64,000 nucleotides of DNA, from contig NZ_BMXT01000001.1 of NCBI RefSeq assembly GCF_014651895.1, forward strand, positions 1,116,001 through 1,180,000. The letters are read 5' to 3'. Shown piece by piece: positions 35,538 to 44,849 of this stretch. How positions within the stretch are numbered: the stretch's first letter is position 1; each line of letters starts with the position of its first letter. The translations under genes and the position numbers were made by a program. The notes under the pieces were generated by a model. The model saw only the letters and a program-made list of their open reading frames with translations, was not told the origin of the DNA and searched no databases. The DNA is from Rhodanobacter panaciterrae. Lineage in GTDB: Bacteria > Pseudomonadota > Gammaproteobacteria > Xanthomonadales > Rhodanobacteraceae.

Positions 35538-38500
35538 ATGGAATTTGAAGAGAGCGAATCGACGGGGGCTCAAGAGGGCGCCATCTTCCAGAGCAACTTG
35601 CCATTGGGGGAAAAATTAGAACGCGCCCGCCGCGAGCTTCTGGATCTATCCGCTCGAAATCGGCTTCTGAATATGCCGAGGGGCGCGAGCAAGGGCCGTT
35701 CCATTGAAATCGTCGACGAGAAGACCAGTGAGGTCTTCCGCCTGTTAGCGCGGGAGGGGAAAGCGTTCACTTTCGTCGCAGGAAGGGCAGCAGAAACCGA
35801 TGCTCTGGTGCCTGTTGAAGGCGAGGCGGCAAAGGAGGCTGATGAAATCTTGGAGCTGGCGCAGCCCGACGACGAAACCACTGACGAGCGAGGCATCCTA
35901 CGACGCCACACGGATACGAAGCTCCAAACCCGCTTGACAGGGAAAGGGCTCCAAAAGCGTCTGTTGGAGCTCTACCTGGATTCAAAAACACTGGAAGAAG
36001 AGCAAGGTGTCAATGTCCTGTTCCTTACGCTGGGAGCGATGAAGTGGGTTGATCCGAACAATGCAGCCAATGTTCGATATGCCCCACTTTTGCTGGTGCC
36101 CGTGACACTGGATCGAGGCAACGCAGGCGAACGATTTAATCTTCGCGCGCGGCCCGAAGATTTCGCATCAAACCTGTCTCTGGAAGCCTATCTTGATCGC
36201 GTCCATGCCATACGCATGCCGGCCTTCGAAGCCAGTGACAACTTTGACCCGCTGCCTTATCTGGAAGAGGTCAGGACATGCATTAAGACCAAACCCGATT
36301 GGGATGTGCTGGTCGATGACATGTCGGTTGGATTCTTCTCTTTCGCCAAGTTTTTGATGTATCGCGATCTGGACGCAGCAGTCTGGCCGCAAGGGGCGAA
36401 GATCAGCGATCGGCCTCTGATCCGCGGCTTGTTGTCCGACGGGTTCAGTGGTGGCAGCGGCATGGCGGATGAAGACGCCAATATTGATCCGCTGATTCCG
36501 CCCTCGGACATGCTCCACATCCTCGACTGTGACAGTTCGCAAGCACTCGCGATCTACGAAGTGCGTAGAGGCCGCGACTTGGTCATTCAAGGTCCGCCGG
36601 GCACAGGCAAGAGCCAGACCATCGCCAACATCATTGCCTCGGCCATTAAGGATGGAAAGAGCGTTTTGTTTGTGGCCGAGAAAATGGCCGCGTTGGAAGT
36701 GGTGAAGCGGCGGCTCGATGAAAAAGGCGTTGGCGATGCTTGCTTGGAACTCCACAGCAACAAGACAAACAAACGTGCGGTGCTAGAAGAGTTACGGCGA
36801 ACTTGGGAGCTAGGCGCGCCGCGTGGCGAAGATCCGGGCACGCTATTTGCCCGACTGACCGAAGCACGTGATGCACTCAATGCACACGCCACCCGCCTGC
36901 ACCAGGTGGAGGATGCATCGGGTCTCTCAGCTCATCAAGTGATGGGACAGCTGACGCGCTTGCGGGCGGAGGGTGAGAAAGCCAACGACCTTGCTTTGGG
37001 TTCGCCTGAACAGTGGGGTCTGGATGGGTTTGCCATGCGTCGGGGGTTGTTGGTCGATTTGGCCACTCGCGTCGAAGACATCGGCAAGCCCGCCGATCAC
37101 GCTTGGGTTGGGGTTGGGCTCGAAGCCATCACCCCTGCAGATATGGACAGGCTGATTGATAAAGTTCAATCCTTGGCCACACATTTGGCCAATGCATCGA
37201 CGCATTTCGAACAAGTGGCGGCGTTGGTCGAACTTGAGTCACCCCATCGCTTCACCGATCTCGCCTCCATCGTTGAACTCTGTCAGCGAATCGCCAGAGC
37301 CCCGGCACTTTCAGCAGAGGCCATGGGACATGGAGCATGGACGCAAGAGGAAACAATCCAGGCGCTCCTGCGCGAAGGGCAGCGTTATGAACAGGCGCGT
37401 CATGCGCTCAATGGAAAGCTGAAGGATGCGGCGTGGGATGCTGATCTAACTGGAGCCCATCAGGCGCTGTCGGAACTTCCAGCAACATTTGCGTCTGCTC
37501 AGTTCGAGCGCCTGAAACACGCCGTCGAAACGTTGCCGCGTCTATTGACCGAGAGCGATGCCCTTGCACACGCTTTAGGACGGGAAACAGGTGCGACGCT
37601 GGCGGATATGGAATTGCTCGGGCGCATTGGCGAGCGAGTGGCAGCGGCACCGCCGGCAAGTCCCGAAACTTTTGCTTCCGATCTCTGGGATGGTGGCGTG
37701 GAGCGCGCAGGCGATCTTGCTGCCGCGGTCGCCACACTGGAAACCACGCACACCACGCTCGGCACCCAGCTTTCCGAGATGGCGTGGGATCTGGATCTGG
37801 CACCTGCTCGTGCGACGTTGGCTGCTCGTGGAACCAGTTTCTTTCGGCTCTTGAGCGGTGAATGGCGCCGGGCGAATCGTTTGGTTCAATCCGTCGTCAC
37901 CACTCCAAACCTGCCATTGCCGGTCACCTTGGCGCTTTTGGACACGTTGGCTCGTGGGCAAGCCGCCAAGCGAAGCATTCAGAAGGAAGAAACTTTTGGT
38001 CGGAGCGCGTTTGGCGACGATTGGCGGGGTGAGCGTTCACGATCAGCGCCCATGCTGGCACTCGTTGAGTGGATGCGCTCTCTCAAAGGTTTGGGCGCGG
38101 AGCCAAGAATCATCGCATCGCGTAGTCCTGAGAAAACTGACATCGCATTTCGTTCCAAGCACCTCAACGAACTTCGGACTGCCATCACTCCGGCGCTCCA
38201 TGACGTCTGGACCGATCTGGCCCAAGTGCGGGCAGCGGCCGTGGGCGAAGTGCCCGTGGTGGAGAAGGCTGATCTCCCGACTCTCCTGCAAATGGCTGTC
38301 CGGTATACGCATGCACGTTCCACTGCTGGTGCTGTTGCGGCGGCACTTCCCGATGCCGCTGGCGATATTGGCGCCCTGCTGGATCGCCTGGCAGCGGGAC
38401 AATTGGCTCGAGAAGCCGTGCGAACCCAAGCCGCCTTCGGCCTAGATGCGTTTGGTGACGCTTGGCACGACGAGACCTCGGATTGGGCCTATTTGGTTGG

Positions 38501-41123
38501 GGCTTCCGCGTGGATGGTTGCCAATGCAGACATTCGAGCGCTCGCCGGGCGGGTGAGGGAGCGTGCCAGTTTGCTCCCGCGTGCGAAGCTGCTGGTGGCA
38601 GCAAAAGCCCATGCGCTGACCAGCTTCAACGCGATTGCCGCTGATCTTCAACTGGATCTCGTCGCCTCCGTGGGAGCGTCCAATGTGGAGGAGGCGGTCA
38701 TCGCCACAGTGACGTGGCGATTAAACCGCTGGATTGCCGAGCATGAGCAGTTGTTTCGGTGGGTGGCATATCGAGACCGGGCTGCACAAACCACGAAGTT
38801 CGGATGTGGTGATGTGGTTGCCCGTTTGGGCGATGGCAGGTTGGCATCAAAGGCGGTCGTTCCAGCCTTTGAAATGGCGTATTTCGAGGCGACCTATTCC
38901 CGCATGGTGCGTGCCCGCCCGGACCTCGGCCGCTTTGACGGTGTGACACATGGTCGTTTGGTGCGCGAATTTGCCAAACTGGACCGGGAGCGAATCAATG
39001 CCGCGCAAGTGGAAGTGGTGCGCGCGCATTACCGAGCGGTTCCACCGAGGGATGGTGGTGCGTTGGGACCCTTGGGGGTATTGCGAGGGGAAATCCAGAA
39101 GCGGCGGGGGCATATGCCCGTCCGAAAGCTGATCGAGCGCGCTGGGCCTGCGGTAAGGGCGTTGAAACCCGTGTTCATGATGAGCCCGCTTTCCGTCGCT
39201 CAGTTTCTAACACCCGGGGCAATGACATTCGATCTACTGGTGATGGATGAGGCCAGCCAGATCCAGCCAGTCGATGCACTGGGTGCAGTTGCGCGTGCTG
39301 AACAGGTGGTGGTTGTGGGTGATCCCAAACAGCTGCCACCCACCGCGTTTTTCGCGAAGATGACCGCGGCCATCGACGAGGATGACGATGAAGACAATGC
39401 CGCCACGGTGGCCGACATTGAAAGCATCCTCGGCCTGTTCACTGCGCGCGGTCTGCCGATGCGCATGCTTCGCTGGCACTACCGCAGCCGGCATCAGTCC
39501 TTGATCGCGGTGAGCAATCAACAATTCTACGAAAACAAGCTCTTCATCGTCCCCAGCCCCTACACCGCCCATAGCGGAAATGGACTGCGGTTTCACTATG
39601 TCCCCGAAGGGCTATTTGACACGGGCAACAAGCGAAACAATTTGGTCGAAGCCAAAGTGGTTGCGCAGGCGATCATTGCCCATGCCCAAAGCCATCCGAA
39701 GCTCTCGCTGGGCGTTGCTGCGTTCTCCGCTGCACAACGTCGAGCCATCATCGACGAGTTGGAAGTACTCCGTCGTGGCTTGCCGGCAGAAGTCGAGGAG
39801 TTCTTCAAGGCGCACCGGTCTGAACCTTTCTTCGTGAAAAATCTGGAAAACGTCCAGGGTGACGAGCGCGATGTCATCTTCATTTCGGTGGGCTATGGTC
39901 GTTCCGTGCCAGGAGGGCGGGTGCCAATGCGTTTTGGTCCTCTGGGGACCGAGGGTGGTGAGCGTCGTTTGAACGTGCTGATCAGTCGGGCGAAGCGTCG
40001 GTGCGATGTGTTCGCATCAATGACCGACGAGGACATTGAGCCCAGCTTCGCCGCCGGCAAGAAGGGTGTGTTTGCCTTTCGTTTGTTCCTCCAATATGCC
40101 CGCACGGGCAAGCTTTTCACCGCTGAACATACGGGTCGAGATTTCGACAGCGTGTTTGAGGAGCAGGTTGCTCATGCCTTGCGGACGCGAGGCTATGAAG
40201 TTCAGCCTCAAGTCGGTATCGCAGGCTTTTTCATCGATTTGGCGATCATCGACAACGACCGACCTGGCCGCTACCTGCTCGGAATTGAGTGTGACGGGGC
40301 GCCTTATCACAGCGCGCGGTCTGCTCGGGATCGTGACCGCCTACGTCAAGCTGTATTGGAAGAGCACGGGTGGACGATTCATCGGATCTGGAGCACCGAC
40401 TGGTTCCAGCGTCCCGCTGAGCAATTGGAGTTGGTGGTTCAACGCATCGAGGCGATCAAAGCAGAATTTGATGAGCACCAGGAAGAAGTTCGTTTGACCG
40501 ATCAGTTGGACGTTGAGGCGCCTTATGTAGAACGCGAAGACACCCAGGTCGGTGGTGACGCCGACACGGAGTTTGTTCCCTATGAAGAAGTGGCCCTCAA
40601 AAAGCCTGCGCATCGGTCAGAAGATCTCCATCTCACGCCGCCAGGCATCTTGACTGATCTGGTTGTTCAAGCTGTCACGACGGAAGGCCCAGTTCATGCT
40701 GACCAAGTGACCACTCGCGTCCGCGATGCATGGGGCCTCAAACGGACTGGTGCACGGATAGAAGAAGCTGTCAACAAATCCGTGGACATCGCTGTGCGAC
40801 TTGGTCGGATCATTCGTCGCGGAGAGTTCTTGTCGTTACCTGACGTCGTGCCAGTGCCGCGGGATCGCTCAGAAGTGGTCGCGATCGCTCTGCGGAAAGC
40901 TGAGATGTTGCCGCCCAGCGAGATTGAGGTGGCGATATTGACTGTGGTGCGTAAGAACTTCGGGGCCACGCGTGAACAAGTTATCCAAGCGGTCGCGCGA
41001 GGGATGGGTATTCAAAACACCAGTGCCCAGGTGCGCGCTGTCATTGATGAGGTGGTGGCTTCGGTGCTCACGGCTCGGCGATTGGTTGAAGTTGGAGGGA
41101 TGTTGACCAACGTGGCTGATTAA
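35538..41123 (+). CDS. DUF4011-helicase-Vsr-like nuclease-DUF3320 protein
   Basis: 1861 residues from the ATG at 35538 (AAGGGG upstream). Order: DUF4011 at the N-terminus (about 15-190; RARRELLDLSARNRLLNMPR), SF1 (UPF1/COG1112-like) helicase with Walker A GPPGTGKS (about 352-359), a long helical insert (about 430-1150), Walker B DEASQ (about 1236), GDPKQLPP, WHYRSRH, QGDERD (about 1441) and LNVLISRAKRR. Next is a Vsr/PD-(D/E)XK-like nuclease (about 1530-1640; FIDLAI, then IECDGAPYHS at about 1581 and ARDRDRLRQ), and DUF3320 at about 1697-1750. Such proteins are strong candidates for defence against foreign DNA. It is alone behind tRNA-Ser, with less GC-ending codon use than its neighbours, so it was probably acquired. 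Confidence 0.92.
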   Translation: MEFEESESTGAQEGAIFQSNLPLGEKLERARRELLDLSARNRLLNMPRGASKGRSIEIVDEKTSEVFRLLAREGKAFTFVAGRAAETDALVPVEGEAAKEADEILELAQPDDETTDERGILRRHTDTKLQTRLTGKGLQKRLLELYLDSKTLEEEQGVNVLFLTLGAMKWVDPNNAANVRYAPLLLVPVTLDRGNAGERFNLRARPEDFASNLSLEAYLDRVHAIRMPAFEASDNFDPLPYLEEVRTCIKTKPDWDVLVDDMSVGFFSFAKFLMYRDLDAAVWPQGAKISDRPLIRGLLSDGFSGGSGMADEDANIDPLIPPSDMLHILDCDSSQALAIYEVRRGRDLVIQGPPGTGKSQTIANIIASAIKDGKSVLFVAEKMAALEVVKRRLDEKGVGDACLELHSNKTNKRAVLEELRRTWELGAPRGEDPGTLFARLTEARDALNAHATRLHQVEDASGLSAHQVMGQLTRLRAEGEKANDLALGSPEQWGLDGFAMRRGLLVDLATRVEDIGKPADHAWVGVGLEAITPADMDRLIDKVQSLATHLANASTHFEQVAALVELESPHRFTDLASIVELCQRIARAPALSAEAMGHGAWTQEETIQALLREGQRYEQARHALNGKLKDAAWDADLTGAHQALSELPATFASAQFERLKHAVETLPRLLTESDALAHALGRETGATLADMELLGRIGERVAAAPPASPETFASDLWDGGVERAGDLAAAVATLETTHTTLGTQLSEMAWDLDLAPARATLAARGTSFFRLLSGEWRRANRLVQSVVTTPNLPLPVTLALLDTLARGQAAKRSIQKEETFGRSAFGDDWRGERSRSAPMLALVEWMRSLKGLGAEPRIIASRSPEKTDIAFRSKHLNELRTAITPALHDVWTDLAQVRAAAVGEVPVVEKADLPTLLQMAVRYTHARSTAGAVAAALPDAAGDIGALLDRLAAGQLAREAVRTQAAFGLDAFGDAWHDETSDWAYLVGASAWMVANADIRALAGRVRERASLLPRAKLLVAAKAHALTSFNAIAADLQLDLVASVGASNVEEAVIATVTWRLNRWIAEHEQLFRWVAYRDRAAQTTKFGCGDVVARLGDGRLASKAVVPAFEMAYFEATYSRMVRARPDLGRFDGVTHGRLVREFAKLDRERINAAQVEVVRAHYRAVPPRDGGALGPLGVLRGEIQKRRGHMPVRKLIERAGPAVRALKPVFMMSPLSVAQFLTPGAMTFDLLVMDEASQIQPVDALGAVARAEQVVVVGDPKQLPPTAFFAKMTAAIDEDDDEDNAATVADIESILGLFTARGLPMRMLRWHYRSRHQSLIAVSNQQFYENKLFIVPSPYTAHSGNGLRFHYVPEGLFDTGNKRNNLVEAKVVAQAIIAHAQSHPKLSLGVAAFSAAQRRAIIDELEVLRRGLPAEVEEFFKAHRSEPFFVKNLENVQGDERDVIFISVGYGRSVPGGRVPMRFGPLGTEGGERRLNVLISRAKRRCDVFASMTDEDIEPSFAAGKKGVFAFRLFLQYARTGKLFTAEHTGRDFDSVFEEQVAHALRTRGYEVQPQVGIAGFFIDLAIIDNDRPGRYLLGIECDGAPYHSARSARDRDRLRQAVLEEHGWTIHRIWSTDWFQRPAEQLELVVQRIEAIKAEFDEHQEEVRLTDQLDVEAPYVEREDTQVGGDADTEFVPYEEVALKKPAHRSEDLHLTPPGILTDLVVQAVTTEGPVHADQVTTRVRDAWGLKRTGARIEEAVNKSVDIAVRLGRIIRRGEFLSLPDVVPVPRDRSEVVAIALRKAEMLPPSEIEVAILTVVRKNFGATREQVIQAVARGMGIQNTSAQVRAVIDEVVASVLTARRLVEVGGMLTNVAD

Positions 41124-41160
41124 GAATGCGCGTCAGCACTTACGAACTGGCTAGCAGAAA

Positions 41161-41328
41161 AGGTGTCAGGGACAGGTGTCAGGGACCAAAAGAGGTGTCA
41201 GGGACAATTTCCTGAAAGGTGCTGCGGACGGATCGGTTCCGCTCGTGGGTCGAAGCCGGAGCCGGCTGTTTCGGCGTGGTGCGACAGATCGTACGAGCAC
41301 CACGTTCTTCAAATTGTCCCTGACACCA
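41161..41328. mobile_element. small TIR-bounded element (MITE-like) with tandem 13-mers
   Basis: AGGTGTCAGGGAC occurs three times in direct orientation (41161-41173, 41174-41186 back to back, 41193-41205). The third, extended to AGGTGTCAGGGACAATTT (41193-41210), has an inverted partner at 41311-41328 (17 of 18). Inside lies a perfect 8-bp hairpin CGTGGTGC/GCACCACG (41275-41282 and 41297-41304). No transposase is encoded. It looks like a non-autonomous element or REP/RAYT-type remnant lying between the helicase and the GNAT gene. The remaining bases of the gap (41124-41360) hold no gene. Confidence 0.65.
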
Positions 41329-41360
41329 TTTTTTGTGTGCATGGGCGAGAACTGCAGCGA

Positions 41361-41939
41361 TCAGAGATCCAGTGCGTGGATGACTTGGGTCGAATCGCCC
41401 GGGTCGAGCCGGCGACGAAAACCCAGATAGCTGGCGAGGTCGCGCATCCCCTCGTTGTCGGCGGCGTCGAGTGAGAGCATCTGCTTGAAGCCGTTCCTGC
41501 GGGCGAGATCGATCAGGTGGCGCATCAGCAGCACGCCGAGGCCGCGCTGGCGCCAGTCGTCGGCCACGGTCACCGCGCATTCGCAATGGCCTTGTTCGTC
41601 GGTAGCGCTGTAGCGGCTCACCCCGACTTCGCGCAGCTTGCCGTTGTCGTGGGCCAGCGCGACAAAGGCCATTCGCTGATCGTAGTCGACATCCATCAAC
41701 TGGTTGATCAGTTCCGGGCTGGCCTCCTTGAACCCACCCAAAAAGCGGAACCGGCGCGAATCCGGTGACAGTCGGTGGATGAAGTCTTCCTCGCGCTCGC
41801 GATCCTCTTCCCGCAACGGGCGAATCAGTACGCGCGTACCGTCATTGAGCGATTCGATCCAGTGCGTACCGCCCAGTGACTCGAAATGGAGGGCGGAGGC
41901 GTCGTCGACGCTGGCTTGAAGATGAAGGGTGCTGGACAT
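41361..41939 (-). CDS. GNAT-family N-acetyltransferase
   Basis: 192 residues. An N-terminal strand region with TRVLIRPLREEDRE is followed by the GNAT core: YDQRMAFVAL, HCECAVTVADDWRQRGLGVLLMRHLIDLARRNG (acetyl-CoA loop QRGLG) and YLGFRRR. This subtype resembles the GNAT domain fused to acyl-CoA synthetase-like Pat proteins or stand-alone acetyltransferases; the target is unknown. It is transcribed in the same direction as fnr, about 200 bases after it. Confidence 0.85.
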   Translation of the reverse strand: MSSTLHLQASVDDASALHFESLGGTHWIESLNDGTRVLIRPLREEDREREEDFIHRLSPDSRRFRFLGGFKEASPELINQLMDVDYDQRMAFVALAHDNGKLREVGVSRYSATDEQGHCECAVTVADDWRQRGLGVLLMRHLIDLARRNGFKQMLSLDAADNEGMRDLASYLGFRRRLDPGDSTQVIHALDL

Positions 41940-42138
41940 GGTGGTGTTCTCGATGCGTGATCGTGCGGCTCCGCAGCCCGGCAGGCGGGCACGGCAACTT
42001 GGCTTCCTGCACGATTCATTTGTACGCCGCTACCGGGCGGTGCCAGTTGACCTCCGTCAATTGGTCGCCGTGTCACGCTGCAGTGCGACGCTATGCGCGG
42101 GTGAAATGGGCGGATGGCGGCGTGCGGCGCGAAGGAGC

Positions 42139-42897
42139 TCAGCCGACGCCTTTCTGCTTCGATGCGACGTCGGTGCGGCAGAGGCCGGCCAGCAGGTCGG
42201 GACGCAGGATGCGCACGGATTTCCGGTTGACTTCGAGCACGCCCATTTCCTCCATGCGCGAAAACAGCCGGCTCACCGTCTCGACCACCAGACCGAGATA
42301 GTTGGCGATGTCATAGCGTGACATCGACAGGTTGAGCGCCGTGCCGTCGCGCTGCAGGCGCTGGTAACGGTCGGACAGGCTACGCAGGAAGGTGGCCAGC
42401 TGTTCCTGCGCCTGCTGCCTTCCCATCATCATCAGGTGCCGATGTTCCTCCACCACTTCGCGACTGATCACCCGCATCAGTTGTCGATGCAGCGCAGGCA
42501 CCTCGCTGGTGACCTGCTGCAGCTGGGTGTAGGGCAATTCACAGATGCTGGAGCGTTCCAGTGCCTCGGCGTGGCTGACGTGCTGGTTCGATGCCAGCGC
42601 GTCGAAGCCGATGATCTCGCCGGGTAGGTGGAACGCGAGTATCTGCATGTTGCCCGATTCGTTTTGCACGAAGGTCTTCAGCGAACCGGAGCGCACCACG
42701 TAGAGCGCATTGAACTTGTCGCCGTCGCGGTACAGCACCGCGCCGCGATCCAGCATGCGCTTGTCCTTCACCGTGGCATCCAGCCGGTTCAGGTCGTCCG
42801 CGCCGATGCCGGCTGGCAAGCACAGCTCCTGCAGCGCGCAGGAGCTGCAGCTGCGACGCAACTGATTGAGATCGAGCACAGTGGCGGTGGGTTCCAT
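42139..42897 (-). CDS. fnr: FNR/Anr-type oxygen-sensing regulator
   Basis: 252 residues from the ATG at 42897; the frame continues upstream without support. The N-terminal C-x2-C-x5-C (CSSCALQELC, about 17-25) and a later Cys in SSICELP (about 113) match the four [4Fe-4S] ligands of FNR. Then follow the cNMP-like beta roll (about 30-140), a dimer helix, and a Crp-type helix-turn-helix (MSRYDIANYLGLVVETVSRLFSRM). The HTH recognition helix ETVSRLFSRM carries the E--SR pattern that reads TTGAT-N4-ATCAA. It activates low-oxygen genes; candidate sites lie upstream of ccoN and of the cytochrome unit next door. Confidence 0.92.
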   Translation of the reverse strand: MEPTATVLDLNQLRRSCSSCALQELCLPAGIGADDLNRLDATVKDKRMLDRGAVLYRDGDKFNALYVVRSGSLKTFVQNESGNMQILAFHLPGEIIGFDALASNQHVSHAEALERSSICELPYTQLQQVTSEVPALHRQLMRVISREVVEEHRHLMMMGRQQAQEQLATFLRSLSDRYQRLQRDGTALNLSMSRYDIANYLGLVVETVSRLFSRMEEMGVLEVNRKSVRILRPDLLAGLCRTDVASKQKGVG

Positions 42898-43229
42898 GAA
42901 CACCTCTCGCACGGGCGGAAACCACCAGCCATGGGATTTCCTGTCTTCAGAACCTAGCACGCGGCTGCTGCAAAGCCAGTGAATTGCTGAGTTTCCCGTT
43001 GGCGGCGGCCTCAATGGCCTGATCAGGGTGGCTGATTGTCGCGCTGACGGTTTTGGTCGCGACAACACCAAGCTCTGGCTGCAACTCGAATGGTTATGGT
43101 CAGCAAGCATTGGTACGCGCGTTGCCGACTTCGGTGCTGCGATATCTGCGGCCGGATTGATCGTGGTCAAGTTGTCGCAGGACGGTTGGCGCGAAGCTAG
43201 TCACACCGGCATCAAGTGGGGAGTGGCAG
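42898..43229. other. divergent promoter region between fnr and the cytochrome unit
   Basis: 332 bases with no supported gene; short frames here have no ribosome site. It carries an FNR box at 43157-43170 and presumably the promoters of both fnr and the cytochrome genes. Confidence 0.5.
43157..43170 (+). promoter_or_regulatory. FNR/Anr box upstream of the cytochrome-porin unit
   Basis: TTGATCGTGGTCAA matches TTGAT-N4-ATCAA at 9 of 10 positions. If it acts as a class II site centred at -41.5, transcription would start near 43205. That is about 25 bases before the ATG at 43230, which has its own GGGGAG site. The fnr-like gene is adjacent and divergent. Confidence 0.6.
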
Positions 43230-43424
43230 ATGAGAGCCATGCAGGGAGTGGTCGTCCGCGCGGATAGCGCTGCAGCTGTGCGAGCGCCCGATGCGGCTGC
43301 GCTGCCGCAGCACGGGGTGGCAACGGTGACCGCGCGGTTCAAACCTGTGAAAGGGAAGCCGCTGGCTGCGGGTGACACAAGACGGCCCGGACCGTTGTCG
43401 TTACTCAAGGGGACAAAAGCATGA
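43230..43424 (+). CDS. small ORF translationally coupled to the cytochrome-porin gene
   Basis: 64 residues. The ATG has GGGGAG eight bases upstream, and its TGA overlaps the next gene's ATG (ATGA). The product is Ala/Val/Pro/Arg-rich and basic at the end, with no membrane helix, signal or cysteine. Codon use is weaker than in surrounding genes (some AGA and TTA), so it may be a leader peptide or a chance frame. No family recognised. Confidence 0.35.
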   Translation: MRAMQGVVVRADSAAAVRAPDAAALPQHGVATVTARFKPVKGKPLAAGDTRRPGPLSLLKGTKA

Positions 43425-44806
43425 GCATCAAATCCATCGGCATCGGTTGGTTGCTGGTCTGCATCGGCGTGTTTGGCTGGTTCGGTCTGATCAACCCTGC
43501 ACGGGCCATTCCGGCGTTCGCCCGGCAGACCGGCCAGGCCTGTGTGGCTTGCCACGTGAGCTTTCCCGAACTGACGCCTTACGGGCGCATGTTCAAGTTG
43601 AGCGGTTACACCATTGGCACACGGCAGGCGCTGCCCTTGGCTCTGATGGCGCAGTTCGGGGTTACCCACGTGCGCAACAACCGCGACGACCAGGGCCAGA
43701 AGATCGTGCCCAAGACTGACAAGCCAGTACTCTCCGCCGCCAGCGTGTTTGCCGGCGGCAAGATCAACGACAACATCGGCGGCTGGATTCAATGGACCTA
43801 CAACAACCTGGCCGGCAACGGCGATGTCGGTCACAGCGGCATCGACAACACCGATCTGCGCGTGGTGGGCCGCTCGGAAAACACCGACAACACCGACATG
43901 CGCTGGCTGTACGGACTCACCGTCAATAACAACCCGACTGTGCAGGACGTGTGGAACAGCACGCCGGCGTTCGGCTTCCCGTTCACCACGCCACCGAATG
44001 GCATTGGCGCCGCGGCAGCCACCATGCTCGACGGCCAGCTCGGCCAACAGGTGGCTGGCGTGGGCGGCTACATGTACTGGAACCGCACCGTCTACTTCGA
44101 GCTGTCCGGTTACCAGACAGCCGACGGTTTCTTTGCGCCGCTGCGCGCCGGCACCGACACCCAGACGCCCGGCGGTGTCCATCGGCTCAGCGGGGTCGAT
44201 CCCTACTGGCGGCTGGCCTGGAACCGCGAGTGGGGCGCCAACTCGCTGATGCTGGGCACCTACGGCGGCCACTTCCGGGTGTATCCGGACAACACGCTGC
44301 CATTTACCGACACCGATCGCTTCACCGACATTGCGGTCGATGCGCAGTTTCAGCACATCAGCCAGGACCACACCTACACCTTCCAGTACACCCACATCCA
44401 CGAGAACCAGGACTACCGTGCCAGTTATCCGGCCACCCTGGCCGGAGTGCCGATCGGCGTGGGTCCCACGCCAGTCAACGCGCACGACACGCTGATCACC
44501 GACAAGCTGAAGGGCACCTACTATTTCGACCGCAAGTACGGCACCACGCTGGCGCTGGTCAGGACCCACGGCACTGCCGACGCGGGCCTCTACGCCCCCG
44601 GATCCGTAGGTGGCAGTGTCAACGGTCGTCCGGACACCGAGGGCTACATCCTTGAACTGGATTATCTGCCGCAGCAGAACCTGCGCCTGATGCTGCAGTA
44701 CTACGGCTACAGCAAGTTCAACGGATCGCGACGCAACTACGATGGGTCAGGGCGCCCGGCGAGCGACAACAACACGCTGTTTGCCAACATCTGGCTGGTG
44801 TACTGA
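43421..44806 (+). CDS. fused monoheme c-type cytochrome-porin (Cyc2-like)
   Basis: 461 residues, ATG preceded by AAGGGGA. A signal peptide ends near ARA-IPA (about 29). One heme c site, CVACH (about 41-45), is followed by SFPELTPYGRMFKLSGY. The rest (about 70-461) is an outer-membrane barrel: alternating amphipathic strands, many Tyr/Trp/Asn/Gly turns and a C-terminal aromatic residue (NIWLVY). Heme-plus-barrel in one chain with a P-x-L-x3-G-x2-FK-x2-GY block after CxxCH is the layout of Cyc2, the outer-membrane iron oxidase of Fe(II) oxidisers. Related porin-cytochromes of unknown role exist in heterotrophs, so iron oxidation is inference. It heads a unit with a diheme cytochrome. Confidence 0.75.
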   Translation: MSIKSIGIGWLLVCIGVFGWFGLINPARAIPAFARQTGQACVACHVSFPELTPYGRMFKLSGYTIGTRQALPLALMAQFGVTHVRNNRDDQGQKIVPKTDKPVLSAASVFAGGKINDNIGGWIQWTYNNLAGNGDVGHSGIDNTDLRVVGRSENTDNTDMRWLYGLTVNNNPTVQDVWNSTPAFGFPFTTPPNGIGAAAATMLDGQLGQQVAGVGGYMYWNRTVYFELSGYQTADGFFAPLRAGTDTQTPGGVHRLSGVDPYWRLAWNREWGANSLMLGTYGGHFRVYPDNTLPFTDTDRFTDIAVDAQFQHISQDHTYTFQYTHIHENQDYRASYPATLAGVPIGVGPTPVNAHDTLITDKLKGTYYFDRKYGTTLALVRTHGTADAGLYAPGSVGGSVNGRPDTEGYILELDYLPQQNLRLMLQYYGYSKFNGSRRNYDGSGRPASDNNTLFANIWLVY

Positions 44807-44849
44807 GATGTCCGTCACCACAGCATCAACGTCCTCGGGAGAACGCCGC

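Noticed and set aside
37156-38445. Several 80-195-codon frames inside the helicase gene on both strands
   Set aside because: All lie within the continuous 1861-residue frame, which has conserved motifs at both ends of these stretches.
35155-41360. Search for a second copy of the tRNA-Ser 3' end as an attachment site
   Set aside because: No stretch matching the T-arm and acceptor end was seen near the helicase stop or the repeat element, so no att pair is claimed.
43028-43267. 79-codon frame between fnr and the cytochrome unit
   Set aside because: No ribosome site, covers the FNR box, and overlaps the better-supported start at 43230.
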